From Candidatus Cloacimonadota bacterium (GTDB taxonomy: Bacteria; Cloacimonadota; Cloacimonadia; Cloacimonadales; WRIO01): 14,135 nt of DNA. Shown piece by piece: positions 1 through 7,270 of the stretch. How positions within the stretch are numbered: the first letter of the stretch is position 1; each line of letters starts with the position of its first letter. The stretch lies in the NCBI GenBank assembly GCA_017998585.1, contig JAGOCT010000015.1, positions 1 to 14,135 of the forward strand, in the 5' to 3' direction. The position numbers and the translations under genes are program-made. Under the pieces are notes generated by a model, which was not told the origin of the DNA, did not search any database, and saw only the letters and a list, made by a program, of their open reading frames with translations.

Positions 1-1441
1 GCTTTGAACTTATTATTGCCATGGGTAGTCCTGCTCCCGGAATAGTTGATGCTCCTACATAGAATACATTTTCAAATTTCTCATCAAAGTTGGCAGGTCT
101 GAATGCGCCTATCTGCCACATACTGTGTGATAAGCCAAGTCCCGAACCTTTGTAAAGATTGAACTGGTCCTGCCAATCTTGCGGAGTATAAATTGTTTGT
201 GAAATAATATCTCCGGTTATATCTGTTCCAATTCTTTTGGAGAAATCATCGATTATGCTTTGAACTATTATTTCCTTGTCACTCCAATCTGTTTTATACA
301 TCAGATTTGGAACAGGGCATACAAAAAACAAAGCTTCACAACCCTCAGGGGCACAATCAGGATTATACTTCGAAATTACATTTACGTAGTAGTAGGGTTT
401 CTGAAGAGTATCGGCATTGTTAAGTACCTTATTTGCATACTCTTCATAATTGGTTCCAAGGAAATAATTATGATGGTTAACATGAGGAAGCTTATTACCT
501 ACTCCTACATAGAAAGTTAAATATCCCATTGTCCAGTTCATCTTACTGAGCTTTTCCGGTGAATATTTTTTCCTTTTTAAAACAGTACTTCTGAAAACTG
601 CCGCATCTGCGTTAATAAGAAAAATATCGGAAGCATACTTATGACCGCTTTCATCAATTACTGATTTGATTTTGCCATTTTCTGATTCATAAGCAACAAT
701 CTCAGTGTTATAGGTTATCTTAACTCTTTCTTTCTCAAGTTCGGACAATATACCTTCAACGATTCCGTACATTCCACCTTCGACATTGAAATAACCATCG
801 TGTTTGAATTCTGTATATGAAAGCAGAGTATAAATTGCCATAGTATCAAATGGCGTACGGCCAAGGAAGAATGCAACGAGAGAAATAATCTGACGAGCTT
901 CCTTTGAATTGAAATGCCTTTTAACTTGTTGCCAGAAACTTCTGAACAACACAGGTACATGAGTTGGATTAACCTGTGCAAGCGTCAGGAAATAAGCAAG
1001 TTTAGAATCAAAGTTATTTTTAATTACAATATCGACAGTGTCATTAAATATCTTTCCTGATTTTCTAAGGTAGTTATCAAACTTCTCTTTAAAGGATGGT
1101 TCTTCTTCCAAGAACTGATCAGCAAGCTTTGATGAATCCTTGTAAAGATGATAAGTCTTTGGACTACCTGAAAAGTTGACTGAATAAAGTGGGTCTAACT
1201 CGATGTATTTGAAAGGAATTTCAATATTACACTCTTGAGCAAACTGTTTAAACTCGTACGACATACTGAAAAAGCTTGGCCCTGTATCGAAGGTAAACCC
1301 ATCTTTTTTGATTTGATTAAGCCTCCCGCCGGCCTTACTGTTCTTTTCAATAATTTCTACTTCATAGCCTTTTTTTACAAGACGAAGAGCAGTCGACAAT
1401 CCGCCTAATCCGGCACCTACGACAATAACCTTTTCTGCCAT
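1..1441 (-). CDS. crtI: Phytoene desaturase / carotenoid desaturase (CrtI/CrtD family), 3' end cut by window
   Basis: FAD-dependent carotenoid desaturase that would introduce double bases of conjugation into phytoene (CrtI) or a hydroxylated derivative (CrtD). I translated it directly: it opens MAEKVIVVGAGLGGLS, giving the Rossmann GxGxxG dinucleotide-binding motif at residues 9-14 followed by an acidic strand end (EVEIIEKN) and AGGRLN, the usual CrtI N-terminus. Mid-protein there is a FNVEGGMYGIVEGIL segment, and the last visible residues, GASTIPGAGLPMAIISSK, are the conserved C-terminal FAD motif of this family. About 480 codons are visible against a usual length near 490-500, so only a few C-terminal residues and the stop are missing. 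The ATG lies one base after the stop of the TPR gene, so it is the last visible gene of the operon. CrtI versus CrtD (or a C30 CrtN/CrtP-like role) cannot be decided from sequence alone; the symbol is a best guess. Confidence 0.88.
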   Translation of the reverse strand, partial: MAEKVIVVGAGLGGLSTALRLVKKGYEVEIIEKNSKAGGRLNQIKKDGFTFDTGPSFFSMSYEFKQFAQECNIEIPFKYIELDPLYSVNFSGSPKTYHLYKDSSKLADQFLEEEPSFKEKFDNYLRKSGKIFNDTVDIVIKNNFDSKLAYFLTLAQVNPTHVPVLFRSFWQQVKRHFNSKEARQIISLVAFFLGRTPFDTMAIYTLLSYTEFKHDGYFNVEGGMYGIVEGILSELEKERVKITYNTEIVAYESENGKIKSVIDESGHKYASDIFLINADAAVFRSTVLKRKKYSPEKLSKMNWTMGYLTFYVGVGNKLPHVNHHNYFLGTNYEEYANKVLNNADTLQKPYYYVNVISKYNPDCAPEGCEALFFVCPVPNLMYKTDWSDKEIIVQSIIDDFSKRIGTDITGDIISQTIYTPQDWQDQFNLYKGSGLGLSHSMWQIGAFRPANFDEKFENVFYVGASTIPGAGLPMAIISSK

Positions 1442-1442
1442 T

Positions 1443-2177
1443 TTATTTTATTTTTTTTAAAAATTCAGGATATAGTTCATTCTTCACCCAATATAATTCA
1501 GGTTCAAATTTCAATATTTTATCAAAGTAAAACTGAGCATGATTATAATCTTCTATTTCACTGTATGCCACAGCAATAGTAGTTAGTATACCAATATAAT
1601 TCCAATCTTCTTTCACACCTCCGGCCTGAGATTCCATAAGTGCTTCTGCCTTTCTGTAATAATCGACAGCTTCTTTTTTTGAGCCCCCGAAAACAACAGG
1701 CATATAATATTTTATGTGACCTAACAGGGTATACCCATTAGGGTTTGCCGTATCTACTTTCACAGACTCCCTGGCATAATAAATACTTTTGGGACCAAGG
1801 ATAGGAGCCTGATAAGGTTTAAAGCCAATAGCAAACCCATAAAATGCAGATTTATAAGCATATATTTTGGCTAATTCATATCCTTTTTTTTCAAGTTGGT
1901 TTATAATGGTCTTGCCTTTTTCGTAATAATATTTTGCCTGGTCATCCTTCTTGTTTCCTATGCAATATGCTATATAACCGTATTGATACTCCAGCAGTTC
2001 AAGATACAATTGATCACTTTTACCTGGTTGTTTATCCAGATTATCAATAATCTTTTTCCATTTAACCATATCACCTGTTATAAAGGCATTATAAATTTCT
2101 TTTTTATATGATGCTTCAGCTATCATCTCTATAAAAACAAGCAATATTAATATCAATAAATGTTTCTTCCCTTCCAT
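1443..2177 (-). CDS. Secreted TPR-repeat protein of the carotenoid operon
   Basis: A 244-residue protein of unknown specific function. The N-terminus has a short basic start (EGKKH) followed by a hydrophobic stretch (LLILILLVFIEMIAEA), which reads as a Sec signal peptide or a single membrane anchor, although the glutamate in the core is unusual. The rest is helical and TPR-like: the GYIAYCIGNKKDDQAKYYYEK and AYSEIEDYNHAQFYFDKIL segments fit the TPR pattern, and NPNGYTLLGHIKYYMPVVF with FGGSKKEAVDYYRKAEAL resembles proteins of the TatT/TPR type. The start overlaps the end of the glycosyltransferase by 25 bases, and the stop is one base before the desaturase ATG, so it sits inside the pathway operon. 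A role as a periplasmic scaffold or in carotenoid placement is only inference from context. It has no enzymatic motif that I recognise. Confidence 0.82.
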   Translation of the reverse strand: MEGKKHLLILILLVFIEMIAEASYKKEIYNAFITGDMVKWKKIIDNLDKQPGKSDQLYLELLEYQYGYIAYCIGNKKDDQAKYYYEKGKTIINQLEKKGYELAKIYAYKSAFYGFAIGFKPYQAPILGPKSIYYARESVKVDTANPNGYTLLGHIKYYMPVVFGGSKKEAVDYYRKAEALMESQAGGVKEDWNYIGILTTIAVAYSEIEDYNHAQFYFDKILKFEPELYWVKNELYPEFLKKIK

Positions 2178-3244
2178 TCAAGATTCTTTTTAAATTTATT
2201 TGAAACTGCTTTAAAAATAAATATTCCCAGTGATATTTGCTGAGGAACAGCGTATAAAAAGTTGTCAGAAATATTTTGTTTAGCAGAAACAGAAATCATA
2301 ATTCTTGTTAACACAATCATTGCCAGGTATAGAACAAAAACTTCAATCGGAAGTGCAATCAAAACAAAAATAAACCCAAATGTTGTTAAAAGCCAGTATG
2401 TTATTGCTAGAATAAAGGAATTTCCAAAGAAATTAACAACATTTTTGGAAAATCCATTTACAGCTTCATTGAAGCCTGAGTACATTCGGCATTTTATATC
2501 CTTAACACCTGTAATACAGGCAATTTTGATTTTGCTCTTTTTATAGAAGCGAGCTATTTCAATATCCTCAACCCTATTCATTTTAAACTTTTGATGAGGC
2601 ATATGTTTTAAATATCTTTCTCTTTCAAAGAGCATAAACTGTCCATTGGCAGCTGAATGAGATGAAAACCAGGATATTCGGACAAAAACCAAAGGCAACA
2701 ACGACAAAAGAATATTTGTCATATTAGGTACAGTAATTTTTTCACCAGGGGTAATCATTATCTGAACCGGGAAAACAGAAAGCAATCCCAGATTAAATTT
2801 TTTTGCAGTTGATACAGCCCTTTCAATAACATCTCCGCTGATTGACACATCTGCGTCTAAGAAAAGCAAGTAATCACCTTTAGCCAAAGATGCCAGACTA
2901 TGGCAGGCATGGTTTTTCCCCAACCAGTTATCGGGGAGACCTAGAGAATTAACAAGTCTTATTTTTGAATTCCACTGTGAATATGAATTCACAATTTCGG
3001 CAGTATTATCAGTCGACATATCATTGAAAACAATGACTTCAATATTATCATAAGTTTGATTTTCAACATCGTTAAGTAATTTGCCAATGTTGTTCTCTTC
3101 GTTACGTGCGGGGATAAGGATAGAAACAAGTCCTTGGTTCTCATTACCGAAAGTCTTTAAGGGTTGAGTGAAGATGAAGTTAATCAGGGCAGTAAAGAAT
3201 CTGATTAAAGCAATCAATAATATAAAAAGGGCAAGATAAATCAT
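2153..3244 (-). CDS. cruC: Membrane GT2 glycosyltransferase, CruC/CrtQ-like (carotenoid glycosyltransferase)
   Basis: A 363-residue family-2 glycosyltransferase that probably adds a sugar to the tertiary hydroxyl of the carotenoid. An N-terminal membrane helix (residues about 2-25) is followed by the GT-A fold: VSILIPARNEENNIGKLL (nucleotide-sugar strand), VIVFNDMSTDNTAEIV, then the DxD metal site LFLDADVS with D130 and D132. LGKNHACHSLA and SAANGQFMLFERERY are typical of the carotenoid-type members, and VEDIEIAR supplies the acidic catalytic-base region. Two or three C-terminal membrane segments (about residues 280-330) complete the usual layout. Its ATG overlaps the acyltransferase stop as ATGA. 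Placement beside a CruF homologue and an acyltransferase supports CruC rather than a generic GT2. CrtQ of staphyloxanthin synthesis is the same family, so the substrate (C40 or C30) is inferred from the CruF neighbour. Confidence 0.82.
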   Translation of the reverse strand: MIYLALFILLIALIRFFTALINFIFTQPLKTFGNENQGLVSILIPARNEENNIGKLLNDVENQTYDNIEVIVFNDMSTDNTAEIVNSYSQWNSKIRLVNSLGLPDNWLGKNHACHSLASLAKGDYLLFLDADVSISGDVIERAVSTAKKFNLGLLSVFPVQIMITPGEKITVPNMTNILLSLLPLVFVRISWFSSHSAANGQFMLFERERYLKHMPHQKFKMNRVEDIEIARFYKKSKIKIACITGVKDIKCRMYSGFNEAVNGFSKNVVNFFGNSFILAITYWLLTTFGFIFVLIALPIEVFVLYLAMIVLTRIMISVSAKQNISDNFLYAVPQQISLGIFIFKAVSNKFKKNLEWKGRNIY

Positions 3245-3870
3245 GGTTCGGTAGAGATTTGTTTCTGAGAGTCAATACATTTGCTAAAGAAATTAGAATA
3301 GGCAATTTGGATTTCATCAAAAGAAAAAGAATCTGATTTATATTCATCCAGATAAATAAAAAGAGAAGGTTTAGGATTAGAAAAATAATCGACCAGATTA
3401 GCGATAAACACAATTTGGATTTGATTTTCCAAACCTTCAATAATCCTTTCAATTCCTTTTTCAAATGAAATGGATTGATTGTAGACTGATTGAATCTTAC
3501 CTTGAGGAAAGATAAGAACAAAGTTTTTATTATCACTCAGTACATTGCGGGTATAATTTATTGATTCAATGATACTTTTGGATTTTTTAGTAACAGAATA
3601 ACCCCCTACATAGTTGAAAAACCAAAATTTGCGAAGTTGTTCTTCGAGCATCATAAAGAAGAATTTCTTTTTGAAAAGCTTAAGGTTTACAAGTTCAACC
3701 CAAAAGCCATCCCACCAGCTCACATGATTAGAAATCGCCAAAACCGGACGTCCTTTATCATCTACATTAGTATTAATAATGACTTCATGAAAATTACTCT
3801 TGATTTTCAAAAGGGCATATTTTTGAAAAAAAGGATATAGAAAGAAATTATGTTTTGCTTCAAGTATCAT
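3241..3870 (-). CDS. cruD: PlsC-type acyltransferase, probably carotenoid glycoside acyltransferase (CruD-like)
   Basis: A 209-residue member of the lysophospholipid/glycerol-phosphate acyltransferase fold. Motif I is the catalytic HX4D: ISNHVSWWDGFW with H49 and D54. Motif III is FPQGKIQS at 121-128, where glutamine replaces the glutamate of the common FPEGT; variants with FPQG occur in this subfamily. No strong membrane helix is obvious, so it is probably a peripheral membrane enzyme using acyl-CoA or acyl-ACP. Overlaps of 4 bases (ATGA) with the hydratase stop upstream and the glycosyltransferase start downstream show strict coupling. In the CruC/CruD scheme the acyltransferase esterifies the sugar attached to the carotenoid, which is the likely job here. 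A housekeeping phospholipid role is the alternative, but the position inside the crt operon makes it less likely. Confidence 0.78.
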   Translation of the reverse strand: MILEAKHNFFLYPFFQKYALLKIKSNFHEVIINTNVDDKGRPVLAISNHVSWWDGFWVELVNLKLFKKKFFFMMLEEQLRKFWFFNYVGGYSVTKKSKSIIESINYTRNVLSDNKNFVLIFPQGKIQSVYNQSISFEKGIERIIEGLENQIQIVFIANLVDYFSNPKPSLFIYLDEYKSDSFSFDEIQIAYSNFFSKCIDSQKQISTEP

Positions 3871-4541
3871 TTAGTCAGGATAAAGAAAATTAGTAAACCA
3901 CCAAAGAATAATAACTGGCAAATAAGAATAAGAGGGGCAATCTTGTTTTCAGTATTTAATTTCAGTAATTTGACAATACTATTGAAAACCAAGGCAATAA
4001 AAAACCAAGCAAGGAAATTTTGGAAAGGAACTGCATCATTTTGCCAGTACCACATATCAGTTTTAGGGGCTATATTTTCAATAATGAAGTCGTAAAACAG
4101 CATTATCAAAGAAGCGACAAAAGCGCCGGCAAAGCCGTTAATCTTAAATTTCTGAGTAACAGATGTTGAAAGGTATACCAGAAAAGCCCAGTTGATACCA
4201 ATCATTATCGGTGTTTCAACAATCTTAATTCCAAGACCTTTACCATATTTGTAACTACCAAAAATCTGTCCGGTATTTACACCAAGCATTTCAATCAGGA
4301 AACCCAGCATAAAGATTACAAAAAGGACAATAAACAATCTTAAATCTTTCTTATTTGGGTGAAAAACATAAAGCATAAAAATGCTTATTATAATAGCATA
4401 AGGTATAAGCTTCACGAAAATTGGGTATGAAAAATCGAAAACAAACCCCAGGAAACCAATTATATAAAAAATAATAAAAAACTTTCTTACTTCTTTGTAA
4501 TCAGTAATAGTCTTTATGAATTTTGATAAAAGAATATTCAT
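3867..4541 (-). CDS. cruF: CruF-family carotenoid 1',2'-hydratase-like membrane protein
   Basis: A 224-residue polytopic membrane protein of the carotenoid-biosynthesis family (DUF422/CruF). CruF adds water to the psi-end of gamma-carotene or lycopene, giving a tertiary 1'-hydroxyl. Six or seven hydrophobic helices are visible. The family hallmarks are present: LGVNTGQIFGSYKYGKGLG, then VETPIMIGINWAFLVY, then IAPKTDMWYWQNDAVPFQN and FLAWFF, corresponding to the conserved polar residues among the helices. The ATG is 9 bases after the crtB stop and the stop overlaps the acyltransferase start as ATGA. Upstream supply of phytoene by CrtB and downstream sugar and acyl transfer fit a hydratase that creates the attachment point. 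Family assignment is firm; the exact substrate depends on whether a lycopene cyclase exists elsewhere in the genome. Confidence 0.82.
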   Translation of the reverse strand: MNILLSKFIKTITDYKEVRKFFIIFYIIGFLGFVFDFSYPIFVKLIPYAIIISIFMLYVFHPNKKDLRLFIVLFVIFMLGFLIEMLGVNTGQIFGSYKYGKGLGIKIVETPIMIGINWAFLVYLSTSVTQKFKINGFAGAFVASLIMLFYDFIIENIAPKTDMWYWQNDAVPFQNFLAWFFIALVFNSIVKLLKLNTENKIAPLILICQLLFFGGLLIFFILTK

Positions 4542-4550
4542 GTCAAAAAG

Positions 4551-5390
4551 TTATTGAATCCAGTTCAGACGATATTTAACGTAAGCTTTCCCAAACAAAA
4601 CAATCTTATATGAGTTTCTTATTCTTATTCTTTCAGATAAGATTTTTTCGGCTGGTGTTTGTTTAATCTTTAAAAGAAGTTTTTTGTAATAAGTATAAGC
4701 AATTAGGACAGCAAGCTGTGATTTTCCCGGTAAACGTTTTATTCCGGATAAGGCATCCCTGAAGTCGTTTTCAATATCCAGAATCAGAATATTTTTTTTA
4801 TTTTCATCGAAAGAATTTTTGTTAAAATCAGGAAAATAAACTCTATTCAGCAATTCGACATCATTTTTAAGATCCCGAAGGAAGTTAACTTTCTGGAAAG
4901 CAGATCCTAATTTCATTGCAGGCAATTCAAGTTGTTTATATAGGTCGTTATTGCCATTGGTAAAAACTCTCAGACACATCAGTCCAACCACATCAGCAGA
5001 GCCATAAATGTAATTTCGAAGTTCACTTTCATCAAGGTAAATTTGTTTGGAAAGGTCGGCTTTCATGCTTTTAAGGAAAGAATCGATCAGACTGAGTGGG
5101 ATATTGTACTCCTTAACTGTTTTTGAAAAAGAATGAAGAATAGGGTTAGTACTGATACCATCGTCAATAGCTTTATAAAAATCTTTTTCAAATTCATCGA
5201 GTAATCTTTTCTGATCAGAATCGAAGAAAGTATCCACAATTTCATCAGCTACCCGAACAAAACCATAAAGGCTGTAAATAGCCTTTCTCATTTTGCCTGG
5301 AAGAAAACTCACTGAAATAGAAAAAGAAGTACTGTATTTTTTAGTGAAAATCTTGCTTGTTTTAAAAGAAACTTCGTCGTAAAGATTCAT
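4551..5390 (-). CDS. crtB: Phytoene synthase (CrtB/squalene-phytoene synthase family)
   Basis: Condenses two prenyl diphosphates head to head, normally GGPP to 15-cis-phytoene, the first committed step of carotenoid synthesis. Numbered from the ATG at 5390 (279 residues, normal size), the first aspartate-rich motif is DEIVD at 49-53 within YSLYGFVRVADEIVD, and the second is QKVNFLRDLKND at 166-177, followed by RVYFPDF; YGSADVVGLMCLRVF (129-143) is the central substrate-pocket helix. The frame stays open to a TTG at 5420, but those 10 extra residues do not look family-like and the ATG gives the expected N-terminus. Neither start has a clear Shine-Dalgarno. This is the first gene of the minus-strand carotenoid operon. 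A C30 dehydrosqualene synthase (CrtM-like) cannot be excluded by motif, but the CruF neighbour favours C40. Confidence 0.9.
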   Translation of the reverse strand: MNLYDEVSFKTSKIFTKKYSTSFSISVSFLPGKMRKAIYSLYGFVRVADEIVDTFFDSDQKRLLDEFEKDFYKAIDDGISTNPILHSFSKTVKEYNIPLSLIDSFLKSMKADLSKQIYLDESELRNYIYGSADVVGLMCLRVFTNGNNDLYKQLELPAMKLGSAFQKVNFLRDLKNDVELLNRVYFPDFNKNSFDENKKNILILDIENDFRDALSGIKRLPGKSQLAVLIAYTYYKKLLLKIKQTPAEKILSERIRIRNSYKIVLFGKAYVKYRLNWIQ

Positions 5391-5717
5391 ATTGGATATT
5401 AGTTTGCTTAATAAGACCAAAACAGCAATTTAAGGAAATTGTTTAATAAAAAGAAATAATTTATTAAGTTAAAGTCAGAACACTCAAGTTTGAATATTCA
5501 GAAAAATCCATACCTAACAATAAGAAGTTAACAACTAAGCGATTCTACTTTTATCAAGCCTAACAAATGTTTTAGAAAAGAATCTTACTTCAATTACGTC
5601 CTGAATAATTTAAATTCATGAAGAGAAACCAGAAATCATAGAATATTGCAGTAATTATTAACAAAACGTAAAATCATCCAATTTACTGATTTCATTAACA
5701 TTTTTTGCACTATTATT

Positions 5718-5731
5718 TGTCATCTTTGACA
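5718..5731. promoter_or_regulatory. Palindrome TGTCA-N4-TGACA, candidate operator
   Basis: The two five-base half sites are perfect inverted copies (5718-5722 and 5727-5731) separated by TCTT. The 14-base geometry is that of CRP/FNR-superfamily operators. The right half overlaps a TTGACA that could serve as the upstream promoter element of the kinase gene, so a bound protein could act on that promoter. Which regulator binds, if any, is unknown. Confidence 0.35.
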
Positions 5732-5754
5732 CATAGACACTATATATAACTTTA
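5726..5754 (+). promoter_or_regulatory. Candidate promoter of the first sensor kinase
   Basis: TTG at 5726-5728 (inside TTGACA) is separated by 18 bases from TAACTTTA at 5747-5754, one mismatch from the Bacteroidota TAnnTTTG element and one base short of the usual spacing. It would start transcription about 35 bases before the ATG at 5796. Such matches arise easily in AT-rich DNA, so this is tentative. Confidence 0.3.
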
Positions 5755-5795
5755 TGGTATCTTTTTATTACTTTATTAACTAATATTACAACATT

Positions 5796-7265
5796 ATGAC
5801 ACTCAACAACTCTACTTATCAGGAATTACAAAAGGAGTTCATTGAAAACAACAATCAATTAGATTTAATCTTCAATACACTACCACAATCAATGGCATTA
5901 GTGAATCCTAATTTTGAGATATTAAGAGTAAACAACAATTTTTTATCTCTGTATGGGGTAAAGAATGAAGATGTGATTGGTATTAAATGTCATTTTGCAT
6001 GTTTCGGGAGTGAAAAAGTATGTGACAATTGTCTGGTAGAAAAGGCAATTAAGAGCAAAAAAACAGAAAAGAAAATCAAATCTTTTCCAAATGGTGAAGT
6101 ATGTGAAATGACTGCCAGACCTGTTTTAAATGAGCAGGGAGAGGTTACACATATACTGGATATCAGAACCAATATTACAGAGTTGGTTGAAAAAGACAGG
6201 GAAATAAGAAGGATTCAATTTGCAATGGATCAATCGGCTGATGAATTTTGGTTATTCAACAACAAGTGGGAAGTAATTTATGCCAGTAATGCAGCATCAA
6301 AAAATCTTGGATATTCAATAAGTGAATTAAAGTCAATTCCATTGGGAAGAATAAACATGATTGACCGCTTAGAGAATCTGTCGGATATGATGGCACAATT
6401 AAGAAAAAAGAAGAATATCAGGATAGAGTCTGTCCAATTTAAAAAGGACGGAAATACTTACCCTTGTGAAATGAACCTTAGCTATTTCTATGACATGGAG
6501 GAATATGTATATGCAGTAGTCAGGGATATTACAAAAAGAAAGCAAAGGGAAAATGCCTTGATAGAGTCGAGAGAAAAAGCAGAAAAGGCTTTGAAATTAA
6601 AGTCAACATTTCTTGCAAATATGAGCCATGAAATCAGAACACCATTAAACGCAATAATAGGATTTTCAAGCTTTATAATGGATGATGAACTTGAAGAAGC
6701 AACAAAAAACGAGTTAAAAAAGGACATTGTAGAAAACAGCAATTATTTGTTGTCGATAATAAGTGATATAATGGAAATATCTCAAATAGAATCGGGAAAC
6801 AGGAATACAGAAGCTGTTGACTTCAATGTTGCCGGGCTTTTAAATAATATTTACAATGACTTTTCCGGTTTTACGACAGAGACATTGCACCTTGACCTGA
6901 GTCTGAACATCCCAGAAAACTTACTAATAGTAAAAAGTGATAAAAGCATGATTAAAAAGATAATGACATACTTATTAAAAAATGCTTTCAAATTCACAAG
7001 TAAGGGAATGATAACAATAGGATGTACTTATGATGAAAGGAAAAAAGGATACAATTTCTATGTTGAAGATACGGGTATTGGAATAGAGAAGGAATATTTT
7101 TCAGAAATATTTGAACCATTTTTTCAGATTGACCCAATGGTAAAAGGGACAGGAATAGGTTTAACTATATGTCAGGGATTAGCATTAATTCTTGATTCAA
7201 AAATAAAAGTTGAAAGTATGGTTACGAAAGGAAGCAAGTTTAGTTTTATTATTAAAACCAAGTAA
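5796..7265 (+). CDS. Cytosolic PAS-PAS sensor histidine kinase with a four-cysteine PAS domain
   Basis: A 489-residue sensor kinase with no membrane segment or signal peptide, so it senses a cytoplasmic signal. Domains: PAS at about 20-130, PAS at about 142-248, HisKA at about 268-335 with phospho-acceptor H278 in ANMSHEIRTPLNAIIGF, and HATPase_c at about 378-489 with VEDTGIGIE (G1) and GTGIGLTICQGLA (G2). The first PAS carries C65, C69, C76 and C79 in the pattern KCHFAC then VCDNC, similar to the cysteine-rich loop found in many PAS kinases, which could bind a metal, Fe-S cluster or be redox active; this is inference. In the N box (YLLKNAFKF) the first asparagine of the canonical NLxxNA is Y392 while N396 is kept. 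No response regulator is nearby. It is read away from the carotenoid operon and followed by its own terminator. Confidence 0.92.
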   Translation: MTLNNSTYQELQKEFIENNNQLDLIFNTLPQSMALVNPNFEILRVNNNFLSLYGVKNEDVIGIKCHFACFGSEKVCDNCLVEKAIKSKKTEKKIKSFPNGEVCEMTARPVLNEQGEVTHILDIRTNITELVEKDREIRRIQFAMDQSADEFWLFNNKWEVIYASNAASKNLGYSISELKSIPLGRINMIDRLENLSDMMAQLRKKKNIRIESVQFKKDGNTYPCEMNLSYFYDMEEYVYAVVRDITKRKQRENALIESREKAEKALKLKSTFLANMSHEIRTPLNAIIGFSSFIMDDELEEATKNELKKDIVENSNYLLSIISDIMEISQIESGNRNTEAVDFNVAGLLNNIYNDFSGFTTETLHLDLSLNIPENLLIVKSDKSMIKKIMTYLLKNAFKFTSKGMITIGCTYDERKKGYNFYVEDTGIGIEKEYFSEIFEPFFQIDPMVKGTGIGLTICQGLALILDSKIKVESMVTKGSKFSFIIKTK

Positions 7266-7270
7266 CGAAT

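Larger units (their letters stand above)
5391..5795. promoter_or_regulatory. Divergent intergenic region between the carotenoid operon and a sensor kinase
   Basis: About 400 bases without a supportable gene, very AT-rich. It must hold the minus-strand promoter of the carotenoid operon and the plus-strand promoter of the first kinase. On the minus strand TTGTTA occurs at 5659-5664, 5561-5566, 5529-5534 and 5515-5520; two of these are extended to TTGTTAGG (5559-5566 and 5513-5520). An AT-only inverted repeat (TTAATAAA at 5443-5450 with TTTATTAA at 5460-5467) lies just upstream of crtB. I see no clean Bacteroidota promoter (TTG, about 19-21 bases, TAnnTTTG) for the crt operon. No riboswitch or RNA gene was recognised. 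Confidence 0.55.

Noticed and set aside
260..520. Short plus-strand frame inside the desaturase region
   Set aside because: Antisense to the clear CrtI/CrtD coding frame that runs from 1441 to the left edge.
715..981. Minus-strand 88-codon frame
   Set aside because: Out-of-frame shadow within the desaturase gene.
3180..3536. Minus-strand 118-codon frame spanning the acyltransferase and glycosyltransferase junction
   Set aside because: Overlaps both real genes in another frame and shows no family motif; the acyltransferase frame carries HX4D and FPQG.
5391..5420. Upstream TTG start for crtB
   Set aside because: It adds ten residues unlike the family N-terminus; the ATG at 5390 gives the expected length.
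5443..5467. TTAATAAA / TTTATTAA inverted repeat as a terminator or operator
   Set aside because: Composed only of A and T in a very AT-rich region and upstream of a gene, so it carries little information.
5701..5711. TTTTTTGCACT shared with 14005-14015
   Set aside because: Both copies are intergenic, but an 11-base match is expected many times by chance in 14 kb of AT-rich DNA.
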